Positions 1 through 12,900 of a DNA stretch of 64,000 bases are shown in pieces. A program made the position numbers and the translations under genes. This DNA is from Alviniconcha marisindica (lineage: Eukaryota > Mollusca > Gastropoda > Provannidae), in contig JABMCL010002863.1 of NCBI GenBank assembly GCA_018857735.1, positions 140,001 through 204,000 of the forward strand, read 5' to 3'. The first letter of the stretch is position 1; the number at the start of each line of letters is the position of its first letter. Under the pieces are notes generated by a model that was not told the DNA's origin, did no database searches, and saw only the letters and a list, made by a program, of their open reading frames with translations.

Positions 1-1504
1 CGTCTGACCTATGGCCGCGGGGTCACTGACCCGGCAAGGGATGCATCGGTCCTGACTGTAGCCTATTTCTTTGGCATACCATTGCTAGTAAGCGTCTCGG
101 AATGCTGTTTGGCCCAGTAGTGAAGATCAGACTAAGACCTCCCCGGGACGGTCATTCCATCGGCAGTACTCTGAGACGAGGGGCCGAAGACATAAAAAGT
201 GCGGGAACCAACCGTGGCAGTGGAAAGTCTGGCAGTGACGAGGCATCATCTCGTTCAGTGGAGGCCGGCTGCGAGTCAGTATCACTGAGACTCAGTGAAG
301 CAGAGCGGAGGAGTGTACGCGAGTGTGTGATGCAATACAACGGTTGAAATCACTCACGTGGTGATTCTGGCCTGCCGCGAGTCAAAAGCCAAAGTACAGG
401 TAGGTAGGTAGGTAGTGTTGCTTAATGTCCTCAGATGTCAGTTGACATATTAGGGACAAGCTGAGACCAATGCCGAAGCATAGTTCAATATAGCTTTACG
501 TCCACGGAAACCAGAAGGCTCGTTAGGACGGACAGCCCAGGACGGCCACCTCCGCGACTCTCAGACAGCTCCTGAACTATGAGCCAAAGTACATCGGAAA
601 CTCCACCATTGAAAGGTACACTCAGTGACCTTCATAATTAACCGGTAGTGAACGGCCACGCCCCCATGACCTCCCTAGCTGACGTCAGTAATGGAAACGG
701 CAATGGCCGCGCCGTCAGTCTCGACTGAGTCGCGCGATTATTTGACTGAACTTCTCGATGACATTTCGGAACATTAACAGTGACAGAGAGCAGACCCTTT
801 CACAAGGCGGCCAGTAGCTGTCTATGTTCTAGTGTGAAACTGTTTCAGTCATACTGCTCAACAGAATGAGTTCTACGGCGTTTCGGCCGGCCGGCGTTCG
901 TGTACAGGAGTCACTGAATCACAGTAGTCACCCCGCCGCAGTGAGCAACCGAGGTGTCACACCAACTGATACGTGACAAAATGTAATACTGAAAATACTG
1001 AGCAGAAATTTCAGTCAGTCAGTCAGTCGGCCCAGTGATTTGGTCGCCGGCGAAGACTCAGCAGATACCTGAATGAACTCGCGAACCCTTTCAACCAATC
1101 AGAGCCGCAGTGACATGTTGGCCGGATGTCACTACCGTCTGTAACAGTAACAGCAAAGATCGTGTAGCTGTTACGTTTAGTTATAACACTGACGTAGGCC
1201 TAGGCAGTAAACAGCTGTTGTGGCATATATTGTCGCCGGGCATATATTGTCGCCGGCGACAGTATATATATATATATTTGGACGTTCACGGCACATATTG
1301 TCGCCGCGGGACGTTCACGGCACATCATGTCGCCGGGTTTTACGGCACATATTGTCGCCGATCGTCACATATTGTCAGTCTTCTGTGCCGTATGAGTTTC
1401 ACGTCATATAATATTGTATTACATCACACCTTTTACACGATAGGCCTAACTGTGATGCCACTAGCGGCATTCTTCTAAGCACCGGACAAAACAAAAGCAG
1501 GTAA

Positions 1505-1680
1505 TGTGGTTTAGCCGCTCTCCATCTCATTGTTTCATCGTTTTTCACCATTTGACTGTTGTTTAGGTGTCGTTTTGTAGCTTGATAAAAGGGATTACCC
1601 CGAAAATTCGTATGTTGTGTTTTGTCCTAATAAACAGCGTGGCGGCTTCGCCGGAACCTTTTATCAAGTGTCAGGTTTGG
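1505..1680 (+). repeat. Dispersed repeat family A, copy 1
   Basis: The segment containing CTCTCCATCTCAT, GTTTTGTAGCTTGATAAA, GGGATTACCC and TTTTGTCCTAATAAA closely matches the copy at 33.17-33.51 kb. Partial copies lie at 3.08-3.22 kb and, inverted, at 60.08-60.22 kb. No coding capacity is visible, so this is probably a nonautonomous transposable element. This copy shows the uninterrupted junction that carries an extra insertion in the 33-kb copy. Confidence 0.6.
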
Positions 1681-1716
1681 CATCTCATACTGAGAGACTA
1701 TTCGGCTAAGCGCGCG

Positions 1717-1766
1717 CGCACACACACACACTGACACACACACACGCACACGCGCGCGCACACACT

Positions 1767-1828
<62 letters not shown>
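1717..1828. repeat. Compound (CA)n microsatellite
   Basis: Imperfect CA/CG dinucleotides lead into an essentially pure CA tract from about 1771 to 1828. ORFs across it are low-complexity artefacts. Confidence 0.95.
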
Positions 1829-1829
<1 letters not shown>

Positions 1830-3074
1830 CGGCACAGTGACACACTCATTCAGTCACTGACACTGACACAGGCACCCGCATACACAAGCATTCTGACTAT
1901 ACTGACACTCAGTGAATGAGACAGACAGACAGACAGAGCTGAGCCACTTCAGTTGGAATACGGATTATTGGGATTGGGGGGGGGGGGGGGGGGAGAGAGA
2001 GAGAGAACCGCCCCACCCCCACCCCACCCCACCCCACTGTCCACCCCCATCCCCCCACTTCTCGCCCTTGCAGACACACACAACTGTCAGTTGCGGCATA
2101 TACTAGTTGTGGCCGGTGACAATATGCCAGTGACAACGGGCGACAAACATGTAGTGCCGTAAAACGGCCCGGTGTATATTGCGACAATAATATGCTCGGC
2201 GACAATATGCAGCAACAGCAGTTCCAAGCCGGCCTTGCTTTCCAGTACCCTTCCTCTCGGCCGTAGCGAGGAGCCACACAAATCAGTAACAGCTTTAAGA
2301 TCAAACTCCATACACTGGTTTACGACATCGTTCGGCCTTTGGAGGAAGGTGCCGGAAAGCGATGCCCCTCGGAGTGTGCTTTGAGATGTGTCTATGCAAA
2401 CTGATGTTTGCCTATCCGCCACGCCGGAACCCGTCCTTCACTGAACCCCCCCCCCCCCCCTCTCTCTCTCAGCTCTCGATTACTGTCAGTTACTGCACGG
2501 TCCGCCGCCGACTAGTTTTGGCCGGGACTGATTGCGGATTGTGTTTTCATAACTGCGGATTTGCGGCGGGCTGTAGCCGGAAACCGTGAGGCGGCTTATG
2601 TCAGTAACGAATGATTTTTTTTTTCAGTTTAATTTGCGACCGCCAGAATCAGTTTCAGTTTCACTGCTGCGCGGGTTGGATTCCCCCCCCCCCCCCCCCC
2701 AGGGCGGCTAGTCCGCAGCACTGAGTTTACCCCCCGCAAAATTAACTCAGTTACCAATAGTCATTAGTACGAGTCAGTTAAAACTGGCTGAAATAGAGTT
2801 GGGGTAAAACTCCCCGGCAACAGACGCTCGGCTTTCTCAGTCGTGGACTTACATTTTTTTTCTTTTTCTTTCTAGAACTGACTGTAATACATCACGAGTC
2901 ACTCCGCTTAGTAGCGGTACCGTGCTGAGACTTCACTCCGAAGACAGAAATACTGAAATGACTGCAGTCAACACTGATGCGTTTCTTTCGTGACAGCACG
3001 CAAAACCGCTCGGAAAGTCGCTTCCTCAGTGGTACTATCTGTCAGTGAAGCCAGACATTCTGATGACATGTGTT

Positions 3075-3222
3075 TTTTGTTTTGTCAAAAATACTGACCC
3101 CCCCAGCTGATTCGCATGTGTTTTCAAGTTATCATAATAAATAGCGTTCTTTTTAACCTTTTATGTGTTTGGATCTTCAGTGTTTTAGAACGCTAGCAGT
3201 CATTCTTGTTTTAGATTTCTTT
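3075..3222 (+). repeat. Dispersed repeat family A, partial copy 2
   Basis: This stretch shares AATAAATAGCGTTCTTTT, CCTTTTATGTGTTTGGATCTT and the GCTAGCAGTCATTCTTGTTTTAGATTT-type end (split here to avoid length) with the 33-kb copy. Only the 3' part of the element is present. It ends just before a C-run/T-run junction. Confidence 0.6.
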
Positions 3223-3504
3223 TATCCCCCCCCCCCCCCCTTTTTTTTTTTTTTCGCCGGAGAAGCAAGCCGGTGATGGCCGGCGGGGTCTCCAACCGCT
3301 GAAGTCACCTTATAAAAATAGAGATAAAATCAACGGCGGCACGCTCAGTCGCAAAACATTTACTGCGGATCATGTTCTTTTAACCTTCTGCAAGTACGCG
3401 CGAAGTTTAGCCCTGGAAGGCTATATTCCTTTGTCCACCATCATGTTTAAATTGAGCGACGGAAAGGGAGAAGTGAAAAGAAATTATTATACACAGAGAT
3501 CCCA

Positions 3505-3560
3505 ACCTTTGCCACGTGATAATACGACTTCCGGGTCGTTTGACCATAATCCTTTGCGCC
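3505..3560. promoter_or_regulatory. Candidate core promoter motifs of the AMPK beta gene
   Basis: A CACGTG E-box lies at 3513-3518 and an ETS-type ACTTCCGG at 3527-3534, about 420 bp upstream of the AMPK beta start codon. Such motifs are common at TATA-less housekeeping promoters. Assignment rests on motif and position only; the transcription start is not visible. Confidence 0.35.
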
Positions 3561-3949
3561 TCAAACGCACATGATCCTCCATATTTGTTTATAAATCTTG
3601 TCCTTCGGCTGCTTTAGCCTTTAGACTACCCTTTACCAGTTAACCCATGGGCTCGCACGAGAAGAGGACACCTGACACCATAGCTGGTCCCAGATTCTTA
3701 CTTTCTATTGCATAAAAGCCAAATAACAGGAAAAGTGTTAGTCGGATGATTTTGACGCTTGTGTGATATCGTGGAAACGACTTCAAAAGACCTTGAGTGG
3801 TCCTGAAGTAGACTAGACGTTGCATTTGATATTTGTGTCAGCTGCAGCTAGTAGCAGGATTGCGAGTGTCGCGGGAGCATTGCCCTGTGTGCTCGGACAA
3901 CGCTGGACAAAGATTTTACTCTTTCTCGTGGAGGAGTGAAAAATAAAGA

Positions 3950-6900
3950 ATGGGCAACCAGTCTGCAAAGAATCGCCACACGTCTGGGGACGATACTGCC
4001 CCCACTTTGACGACAGGGAGGTACTACGACTCTTGCTCGGGAGTTTCATTTTCTCCAGAACAGGACATTCAGGAGCCTGCTTCATGTAGGGTAAGTGTTT
4101 AATAATATTCTTGTAAATTTACGGTATGTACTTCTTTCTTTTATTGTTTATTTATTCGAGAATACCCGCATTGCATTTGTCACCAGGACATGGAAATGAG
4201 TGGCGCTTTTTGCTAGGAAACATGTCCAAAGTGTCTACATTTATGTAAATTGCCGTGAATAGATCTAACAGTTGCAGCCATCGCACCACTGCCAGAAATG
4301 GCAGACTTGTGCAGCCACCACAACAGGCTATTGATCGCAGACATGTGCATGACCTCTCACTTTTATCACATGGGCAAGGTCAAGGACGTTACCATCGATG
4401 ACCGCATTTGACTGGTGTTTACGTTCAGGAACTAAAAAGATAAGACAGAGTGATGAAGAAGTGTACCGGTGTTTTCCCGAAGAGACAGGAGACCGAAAGG
4501 TCCTGCAGGGACTTTGGACTAGGCACATGAGTGAAACAAGAGATGGAGGCCCTATCCAAACGCAGTTTCATTCGCAGGCTGGTTGAGCAGGTAGGCGGAT
4601 GGCTCTTACTGTCTATGACCTTGAGCATCACAACCTCGCTGAACAGAAGGGGAAACAGATTCGGTTGCTAATGTGTTTGTTTTCGAGAGCTTTTGTACTC
4701 CCACGAGGTTTTGGTTTGATTCCCAGCAAGAAATCTGTTGATAATGAATGCTACCCTTCCATCCCTGACACAGAGAATGACAGTGTAGCAGACACTATGA
4801 CAGTGACCGGGGCAGTATTTCATCCCAAAATTCAGAAGCTTTTAAGGTATGTCCTACCACAAAGTAAATCAGTAAGACATTTTGGGAAACAGATCAGACA
4901 TTTGGGAAATCAGAGTTCTGGATATGCTTGAACAGAAGGGGGGGGGGGGGGGGGGAGCAATTGTCTTGCTGCTAAGCCAGTTGTTCTCAGCAGTTGTTGC
5001 TCTAGATGCTGTCTTCATGACTGTTTCCTCATCTATTCCTACGGTGTTTGAAACATTAACTTCATCAAGCTGTGGAGTACACAAGTTACTCAGCACTTGT
5101 GTGTTCACCACCCCAATTCCTGGATGACAGGTGATGTATTCTGCAGGAAGAGAAACTTTCGTGTATTGTTCTGGTAGTGGTCAGTCATGTTTTGGGAGTG
5201 TCTAGAAGCATTTGGAGTGAATGAACTTAGGTATAGGTACCCTGCCTTTCCATTTTCTGTGTCCCGTGTCCCTAACAAACCATATAACTTTATAAGGTTT
5301 CTGTGGACACTAAGCCCCCATGAAAACAGTTGCTGCCATGGTCTCGGCCACACTGAGTGGTGTGAATTTGTGCAGGTCTCCTTCTCTGTTTGATCAGGAT
5401 TGTACAAACCACTCTGGCCACAAGTGCTTTACTCAGTAGTACTAGGACAACTTTTCGGGACCTCACAACAGTGCGAACAACAATTTTTCTTGATGGCTGA
5501 TCAACATTTAAACGACCAGTTACAAAAAGTATGTTTCTTGTATTTATAGTTGTAATGTTGATAAAATTCTCAAGGTAGATAACTTCATGTGCTGATTGAT
5601 GTTTGTGGGGAAAAAACTGATCTTGACAGTGTTTTCCCATTTCTAGTAAAATTTTGAATTCAACACAAACACTCAACAGTCATAAAGTATTAATACAGAA
5701 ATAAGTTGTTACTAGCAGAACTAGATAATAAACTGGTTACAGAAAGAAAAGTTACAAACTTGTTTTTGGTGATTGACTCTTTTCCAGTAATCCAACTGTC
5801 CTGTTTTAGCACTTCATATCCATTAGGCATTACACATTATCTGAGGCATGTAAAATGCAAGATAGGTGAAAAACCTTCTTTGAGAGCAGGAGTTTCCAAA
5901 CCATAATTGATAGATACTAATATAATAGTTAATACTGCATGTCGGGGACATTTTTGTGTGTGTGTATGTGTGACCGAAAACTATCATCAGCTTCAGTGTT
6001 TTCTTCGTCAACACAAGTTCATGTACAATAGTTTGAATTTATTTACATATAAAAACACATACTTTGTATTTATAATGTTATTTCAAATTCTACAGACCTG
6101 GATAAGTAGGAAAGAAATTGTAGAGTAATTGTAGGGTTTGCATTAACCAGTAATTTGTTTTATTTTATTGGTTATGAATTAAAAAAATCAATAAGGTAAG
6201 AATATACCATCAACAAAAATCAGCAGTCGGTCAGATGTACTGGTCCCTGAAGGGAGGCCGGGGATGACTTATGTCCCCTCCTGTCTGGAATCTTAGGGCT
6301 GCCAGTTGATTCCCCTTTCCTATCTCCTCTCTTGTTTTTTCTGCCTAGTCCTCTTGCTCTTTCTGTCTCGTCATTTTTCTGCTAATGGTCCATTTTCCTG
6401 ACTTTTTCTCCAGAAAACTCTCAAATATTTTTCGTTAAGGGTCAGGATTTTTTGTATGGCTCTTGTTGAGCAGCTAGGAGTTGATAGTTGGTAGGTGGTA
6501 AGTGCAACTTGCTGCCATATGGCACTGGTATTTGCCATTATGATTATGCATTTATATAACATTTTTTAATTTTATGTTGTGTCTGTCCATTCCTTTTTAT
6601 ATTTTCTTTAACCTGGTATCAATAAGTTAGACAGAATGGTTGATGATACCAGTATGTCCTAGCCTTATGTGCTCTTTTAACAGGGGTAATATTGAAGGGA
6701 CTAACTCTTCGAAAATTTGTGTCTGATGTTGTGTATGTATGTTTTATGTTTGGGAAGTGATTGGTTTTGTAGGTTGACTTGACAGAGGGTTGATACATAA
6801 TTATCTGTGAGAAGAGATTAGGAATGTGTGTTTGCTTATGAACTAAGTTTGACTGTCCTGAGGTGACCCTGTGTGCTTCACAGGACATTAAAATCCAATT

Positions 6901-9900
6901 ACTGCTACCACTACTACAGATGTACTGGGGGTCATCATGAATGATAAGTTCTCAAAAAAACAAAAAACAAAAACACACATCACAGTGAGAGAGTGCATAT
7001 AATGTGTATGTGGTGTGTGTTTAATTGTGCGCGTGTTCCAGACTGGAAAGGGAGCAGGGTGTTTGCTTGTAGAGCTCTAGTACTGTAGTAGTAGTAGCAG
7101 TAGTACAGATGGCCATGTATCCAACTGGTTACACTTACAGTCATTTGACCATCATGAACCACTTTTGCCACCTCATCAGATGTCACATCGGTTTGAAAAA
7201 TGTCTAGTGCAATCACTGAATTGAACTTTTTTTTTGTCTGTGTTTTAATGTGGCTTAAAACAGGAAATCAGGTTGGGCATGATCATCATGGTCACAATAT
7301 TTCATGCTCTCAGCACAGTTAAAAACATAATAATTAAAACCCCCAGTTACAGTGTGTTTGTTGTATCTTTATAATATATAATAATACATATGTACAGTTC
7401 ATTATCATTTCATAAAATGATAAATGCTGTACCCCCCAAAAATGGTGGAAAATGAGGCATTGGAAATATTTTGCAAGGGAATTCTTGAACCATCTCACTC
7501 GCACTCTCAGCCACAAATACTGTAAAACCTGCCTACATTAAAATGAGAGAGAGAGAGGGGGGGGGGGGGGGAGGAAAAGGTAGAGAGACAGACTTGCAAC
7601 TGATTTTTATTTTTTTACCTGCCCTGTCATGCACCTTCACCATGAAGATGGGTTGTCTGACAGCCCGGTCTTCTAGCCCCAGGCAGTGCTTAATGTGAGC
7701 CCTGGTCTCTGAGAGTGTGTGCGTGTGTGTGTTTAAAATATTGTATTGTTACCATTTAAAATGTCAGTTATAATGATAAATTCCAATACAAATTTTAGAT
7801 TGTGAAAAAGTGAGCACTGATGTGCTGTGCTGTACATCATGTTAAATGCTAAATTTAATAACGCTTAATGTTAAATTTAATAACTACAGGCAGAAGGGCA
7901 CATCATCAGTAAAGCAACATAAAATGTTATTCAATTTTCAACTTTTCAAGTGGGCTTGCAGCAACACCAATCCTCTTTTCCAGTGCCTCTTTAAACATGC
8001 ATGCCACTGGCATGTTACTTGCCCATGGCATGGGCAACTTCAAAATCAAACATTTGTTGCCTGACACTGTAACTGACAGTGAAACTAGCCTGCTGAGCAG
8101 AGTATTGTCTGACAATGGCTGTTTCCCACCCCTGCAAGGTCACTTATTGCTGGCTGTCCATCAGACATAATTATTACTAATGTTGTAGTAATGAAAACAA
8201 TCTTATCTTGACCTCACTCGTGGGCAGACTCCCAAAGTTACGCCTGCGTTGCCATGGCAGCATTTTTTGTTTAGTTTTTTGTTTCCTTATCAGCATTGTA
8301 TTTGCCAGCAAAACGGCCAGTTATCAGATAGGTATAAAATCTAGGGGAAATTACTCTCTCGTAGTCATATTTCCACAATCAACATACAATTAAAAGCAAC
8401 ATTTGTGCCAAAGCTGCTGAAATTACACTCCTGTCACATTCGCTTCTGTGATTTTGTTGTTGTTGTAATGAACACAGCTTGTTTAGGAGTATAATATGAA
8501 TGATGCCTGCCTTGACAGACTCAGCAAAATGGTGTTTGAATGTCATGCTGATTACAGAAAAAGGTTTTGGACATTGTGAAGACATGTGATATATATAATT
8601 AGTCCAAACTCCAATGACTGATGACTGAGAGTCATAAAGAGTTTAAGACTCATATCAGTTCCAGCACTGGCCCTAAGTTTCTGACTTTTGCTGCCCCACT
8701 CAGTTCATTATTTATTTATATTATAATTATATGAACTTTGGCTGGTTTGGCAGATCACTACAGGGTTTCCTCTGTCACGCTGACTCACAGTCAGTGGGTG
8801 TTTTTGTTTCACGAGTCAGTGAGTAATGGTGTTGTTGTTAACACTGACAGTCATTATTGTGTGAAAATGTCAACAGTCAGTGATGGTGTTGCATATTTAG
8901 CAAACATTGAGACAGCAAAGGTGTTGTGTCAACAGTCAGTGAAGGTGTGTCAACAGTCAGTGATGGTGTTAATGTTGGCAATATCCACTTTTAGCCCCAA
9001 TGGTATGAAGATGCTTCTGTGCATGTGCTTGTGTATAGCACTGGCATAGTACAGAATGAACTGGTATGTGCATATATGCCAGTGTAGTACATACTCCAGG
9101 TTCATTCTGTCCATACACACACACTCATACCATTTGAGGACCACAAACTGACGGGGCTAAAAGTGGACATTGCCATTATGTCAACTGTAAGTGATAATGT
9201 GGTGTCCACAGTCAGCAGTGTGGTGACAACAGTCAGTGATATCGTTGTGTAAAATGTTAGTTATGGTGGTGTCACTGTCAGCTGTCAGTGGTGGTGGTGT
9301 GTCAGCAGTTAGTGTGTGGTATTGTCAACAGCCTGATTGTGTTTCATCAGCAGTCAGTGATGATGTTACACCAACAGTCAGTAATGATGTTGTGCCAACA
9401 GTCACTGAGTCAATGATAATGTTGTACCAACAGTCAGCAATGATGTGACAACAGCCAGTAATGATAATGTGCCAACAGCCAGTGGTGATGTGCTAATAGC
9501 CAGTAATGATGTGTCAACAGCCAGTGATGATGATATCATTATCTTATGCCAGCAGTCACTGATGATGATGTGCCAACAGCTAGCAATGATGATGGTGTGT
9601 GGCAACAGCCAGTGGTGGTGTTGTGCCAACAGCCAGTGATGATGATGTGCCAAAAGCCAATGATGATGATGTGTCAACAGTCAGTTATGATGATGTGCCA
9701 ACAGCTAGCAGTGATTCTATGCCAACAGCCAGTGATGATAATATGCCAAAAGCCAGTGATGATGATGTATCAACAGTTAGTTATGATGATGTGCCAACAG
9801 CCAGTGATGATGATGTGCCAAAAGCCAATGATGATGATGTGTCAACAGTTAGTTATGATGATGTGCCAACAGCTAGCGGCAATTCTATGCCAACAGCCAG

Positions 9901-12900
9901 GGATGATGATGTGTCAACAGCCAGTGATGGTGATGTGCCACTGTCAGTGATGGTGTGCAACAGTCAGTGAATGAGTTATGGTGTGTCCGTGATGGTGTTG
10001 TGCCAACAGTCAGTGAGGGTGTTGTGCCAACAGTCAGTGAGGGTATTGTGTCAACTGTCAGTGCTGGTGTCATGTCAACTGTCAGTGAGTGTGTTGTGCC
10101 AACAGTCAGTGCTGGTCTTGTGCCAACAGTCAGTGAGGGTTTTGTGTCAACTGTCAGTGAGGGTGTTGTGTCAACTATCAGTGCTGGTCTTGTGCCAGCA
10201 GTTAGTGACAGTGTTGTGTCAACTGTCAGTGAGGGTGTTGTGCCAACAGTCAGTGAGGGTGTTGTGTCAACTGTCAGTGCTGGTGTTGTGCCAACAGTCA
10301 GTGAGGGTGTTGTGTCATCTGTCAGTGCTGGTGTTGTGCCAACAGTCAGTGAAGGTGTTGTGCCAACAGTCAGTGTGGGTGTTGTGCCAACAGTCATTAA
10401 AGGTGTTGTGTCAACTGTCAGTGATGGTGTCGTGTCAACAGTCAGTGAGGTGAGATGTTTAAGAGTTGTTTTCTGGAATCTGTTTCAGCGTGGGAGAGCC
10501 AACACCCTAACTCCTGGCCAGTCAGAGCAGTCGGCTACACCCCGACTGCTGCCTACTGTGTTCAAGTGGGAGGGGGGTGGCAAGGAGGTTGCCCTTGCTG
10601 GCAGTTTCAATGGCTGGAAAGGAAAAATTCCTCTGGCCAAAAGGTGAGTAGTTGGGCTAGTAGGTGTGTCTACAGCTAGTTCTGCCAGTAACAGCTTACT
10701 TGCATATTCACACACATCAGGCATGATATCTGCTTCTAACATATGGCCAGTGTTTACGGATGAGTTTGTTTAATTCGGTTTTCTTGCCAATTTTTTGTGT
10801 CAATCACTCATGTTCTCACCCTGAGACATTCGCAGCCTCATTGATTCAGCTCAGACTGAGTTACTGACTGCTTAATTTATTTAGACACGTTGTAATGTTA
10901 GATGGCCGAACTTACACCCTTGTATAATACTTAATAGCATATCACTTTGATATAAAATATATAGCATTTGAATGTCTGATCAAGAATCCGGGGTTCATTT
11001 TGGGAGTCATCACTGAGAGAAAGGCAAAGCCTAATATTTTGACAGTTTCATTAATCATATGGATTGTGTTAATGTAGGTTTTGTCAGTGTTATACATGTT
11101 CATTTTGTGGGCACATTTTACAGTTAGATGTGAAAATTATAGTTGTCGTTCTACAAAGCTGTGTATCAGTACTCATTCTATAAAACTGTGTACCAATAAC
11201 TACCTCTAGGGTGGCCCATATGTATCAACAACAACAAAAATCTTTTTTGAATCAGTCCTTAATTGTAGGTATTGTAAATGTAATGCCCATCTTTCACTTG
11301 TCTTGTGTTGTAACTTGTGTATATTGGTATGAGAGACATTAAAAACAAGAGTGAATGTTGTGACAATACAACACAATATAAATTGTGAAAGGCACATATA
11401 TTACAATGACACTTGTTTGATTTGGCCACTCTCAGTGGCAGGCTTTGGAGAACAATCCATATATTATATGTATGCACTGTTTAGGCCAGAGGTAGCATGA
11501 ATATAACGGTGCTTACACTTTACAGTCATCAGTTCGACAATTGCAACATTGATCAAGTCTGATTTATAACTTGCAACATTGTTTATGTCCGATTTAGAAT
11601 TGTACTATTTCAGTCCTTGTAACAGATAGATATCTTGTGTTCTGTCACTAGTGTCAGCAATGGTAACTTGTTACTAACTATAACGAAGAAGTGGTAATTG
11701 TAATTCTGTAAACTTGTGTAAAAGGCGCATGTGTATGTGTGTGTGTGCGTTATGATTTTTCTTTGGTTGGTTGGTTGGTTGTTTTGGAAGGGATAACGCA
11801 AACTTTCCGAATCAGTGATCAGCATGTTTCAGTTATACTTATATTGTTAATGTTATGATGAATAAATACTGTAATAATCCATACTGTTGCTTGGCCATAT
11901 AATGTGTGTCCAGAATGTCATTTTTTTCTTCTCCAGATACCAGTTGTAAACTCTGTAACTTTTATTAGTTTTAACCTAGAAGAGAAGAAAAAGAAACTGA
12001 AAGTGGTATCTGATAAGTGTTTGATGTGTTATTTCAGTCATGGCGATTTTTTCACCATTGTGGACCTGCCAGAAGGGGAACACGAATACAAATTTTTTGT
12101 CGATGGACAGTGGGTGCTGAATCCGGGGGAGGTAAGATTTTCGAGTTTTAGGCCATCAGTGATATTGCAAGCAGTAGTTATATTTTATGTCAGCAGACTG
12201 TGGTTCTTCAACCCAGGGAAAGTAACCTGTTGTAAATTCAGTGCAATGTACAGTCAGATCCTCCATCCTGGTGCTTAAATGATAGTTAATGTCCAGTCTG
12301 TCATGAAGGTCCTGCTTATAGTATACTAATATTACTACAAAATACTGTAAGAGTGAAAAAAAAGTGCACCAAATTACAAATAACAAAAAGCTTGCAAACT
12401 AACAAAGCTTGGGCGCAATCACTAAAAGTGTAAACACAAACAAAGAGGTTAAAAGGTTGGGGCGTTTATCTTGATTGCTGTCTGCAGGGTAGGGAGGGGT
12501 GGGGTGGTTGCTTTGAGCTTCAAATGGATTGTTGGTGTGCAGCCCTTGTCCCCCAATGGTGTGGGCACCCAGAACAACAAGGTGCTGGTGAAGAAGTCGG
12601 ACTTCGAGGTGTTTGAGGCCCTGGCCCTGGACAGCAGAGCCACCAACAAGTCCAAAAAGCACCGTGAGTACACAGGGTCTCATAAGAACAGTGAATACTG
12701 GAAGTGTCTGTAGCACCCCTGCTGCATATGGTGTTTGGTTCAGGATCGAATAATGCTTAATGGCCAAGGCAGTGCATGACATTGACAGTATCAAATAATG
12801 CTTAACGGCCAAGGCAGTGCATGACATCGACAGTGCTTGCAGAAATATTTCTGATGGCAGTGCTTTTGTTTTCATGCATTTTTTTGTGTTTGTTTGTTTG

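Larger units (their letters stand above)
1216..2215. repeat. Inverted clusters of a TATTGTCGCCG motif (candidate foldback or MITE-type element)
   Basis: Between about 1225 and 1375 the motif CATATTGTCGCCG, or a close variant, occurs about five times, several times preceded by ACGGCA. Between about 2094 and 2215 the reverse complement (CGGCGACAATATG and variants) occurs several times. The pair of opposed clusters about 0.8 kb apart, with CA-repeat and G-run sequence between, looks like the subrepeat-rich ends of a foldback or MITE-like element. No transposase is visible. Element status and exact ends are inference. Confidence 0.4.
1..3500. other. CpG-rich 5' flank with CAGT-rich sequence and homopolymers
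   Basis: No gene was recognised here. The sequence is richer in G+C and CpG than the rest of the window. CAGT, ACTG, TCACTGA and CAGTCAGT recur throughout, for example 1011-1030 and 841-1000. Homopolymers lie at about 1976-1993 (G), 2446-2460 and 2683-2700 (C), and a C run followed by a T run at about 3227-3254. It lies directly upstream of the AMPK beta gene, so the 3' part probably holds its promoter and 5' UTR. Short ORFs here have no recognisable domains. Confidence 0.5.
4091..10488 (+). other. Intron 1 of the AMPK beta gene
   Basis: This 6.4-kb intron separates the short N-terminal exon from the glycogen-binding module. It holds a G18 run (4938-4955), dispersed elements at 5.70-6.03 and 6.23-6.90 kb, GA/G-rich sequence near 7545-7575 and the large 24-bp minisatellite at its 3' end. 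No convincing additional exon was found. The ORF around 4398-4586 has no recognisable domain. Confidence 0.7.

Noticed and set aside
4398..4586. ORF with KKIRQSDEEVYRCFPEE in AMPK beta intron 1
   Set aside because: Somewhat protein-like but with stops just upstream in frame, no AMPK beta similarity and no supported splice sites. At most a transposon relic.
9402..9970. Several overlapping Gln/Ser/Asp/His-rich ORFs, and a CRISPR-like regular spacing
   Set aside because: Direct tandem units without distinct spacers in a eukaryotic intron: a minisatellite, not a gene or CRISPR array.
9885..10397. 170-codon minus-strand Thr/Val/Pro-rich ORF
   Set aside because: It is the complement of the 24-bp minisatellite; open frames exist on both strands because the unit is a multiple of three and stop-free.
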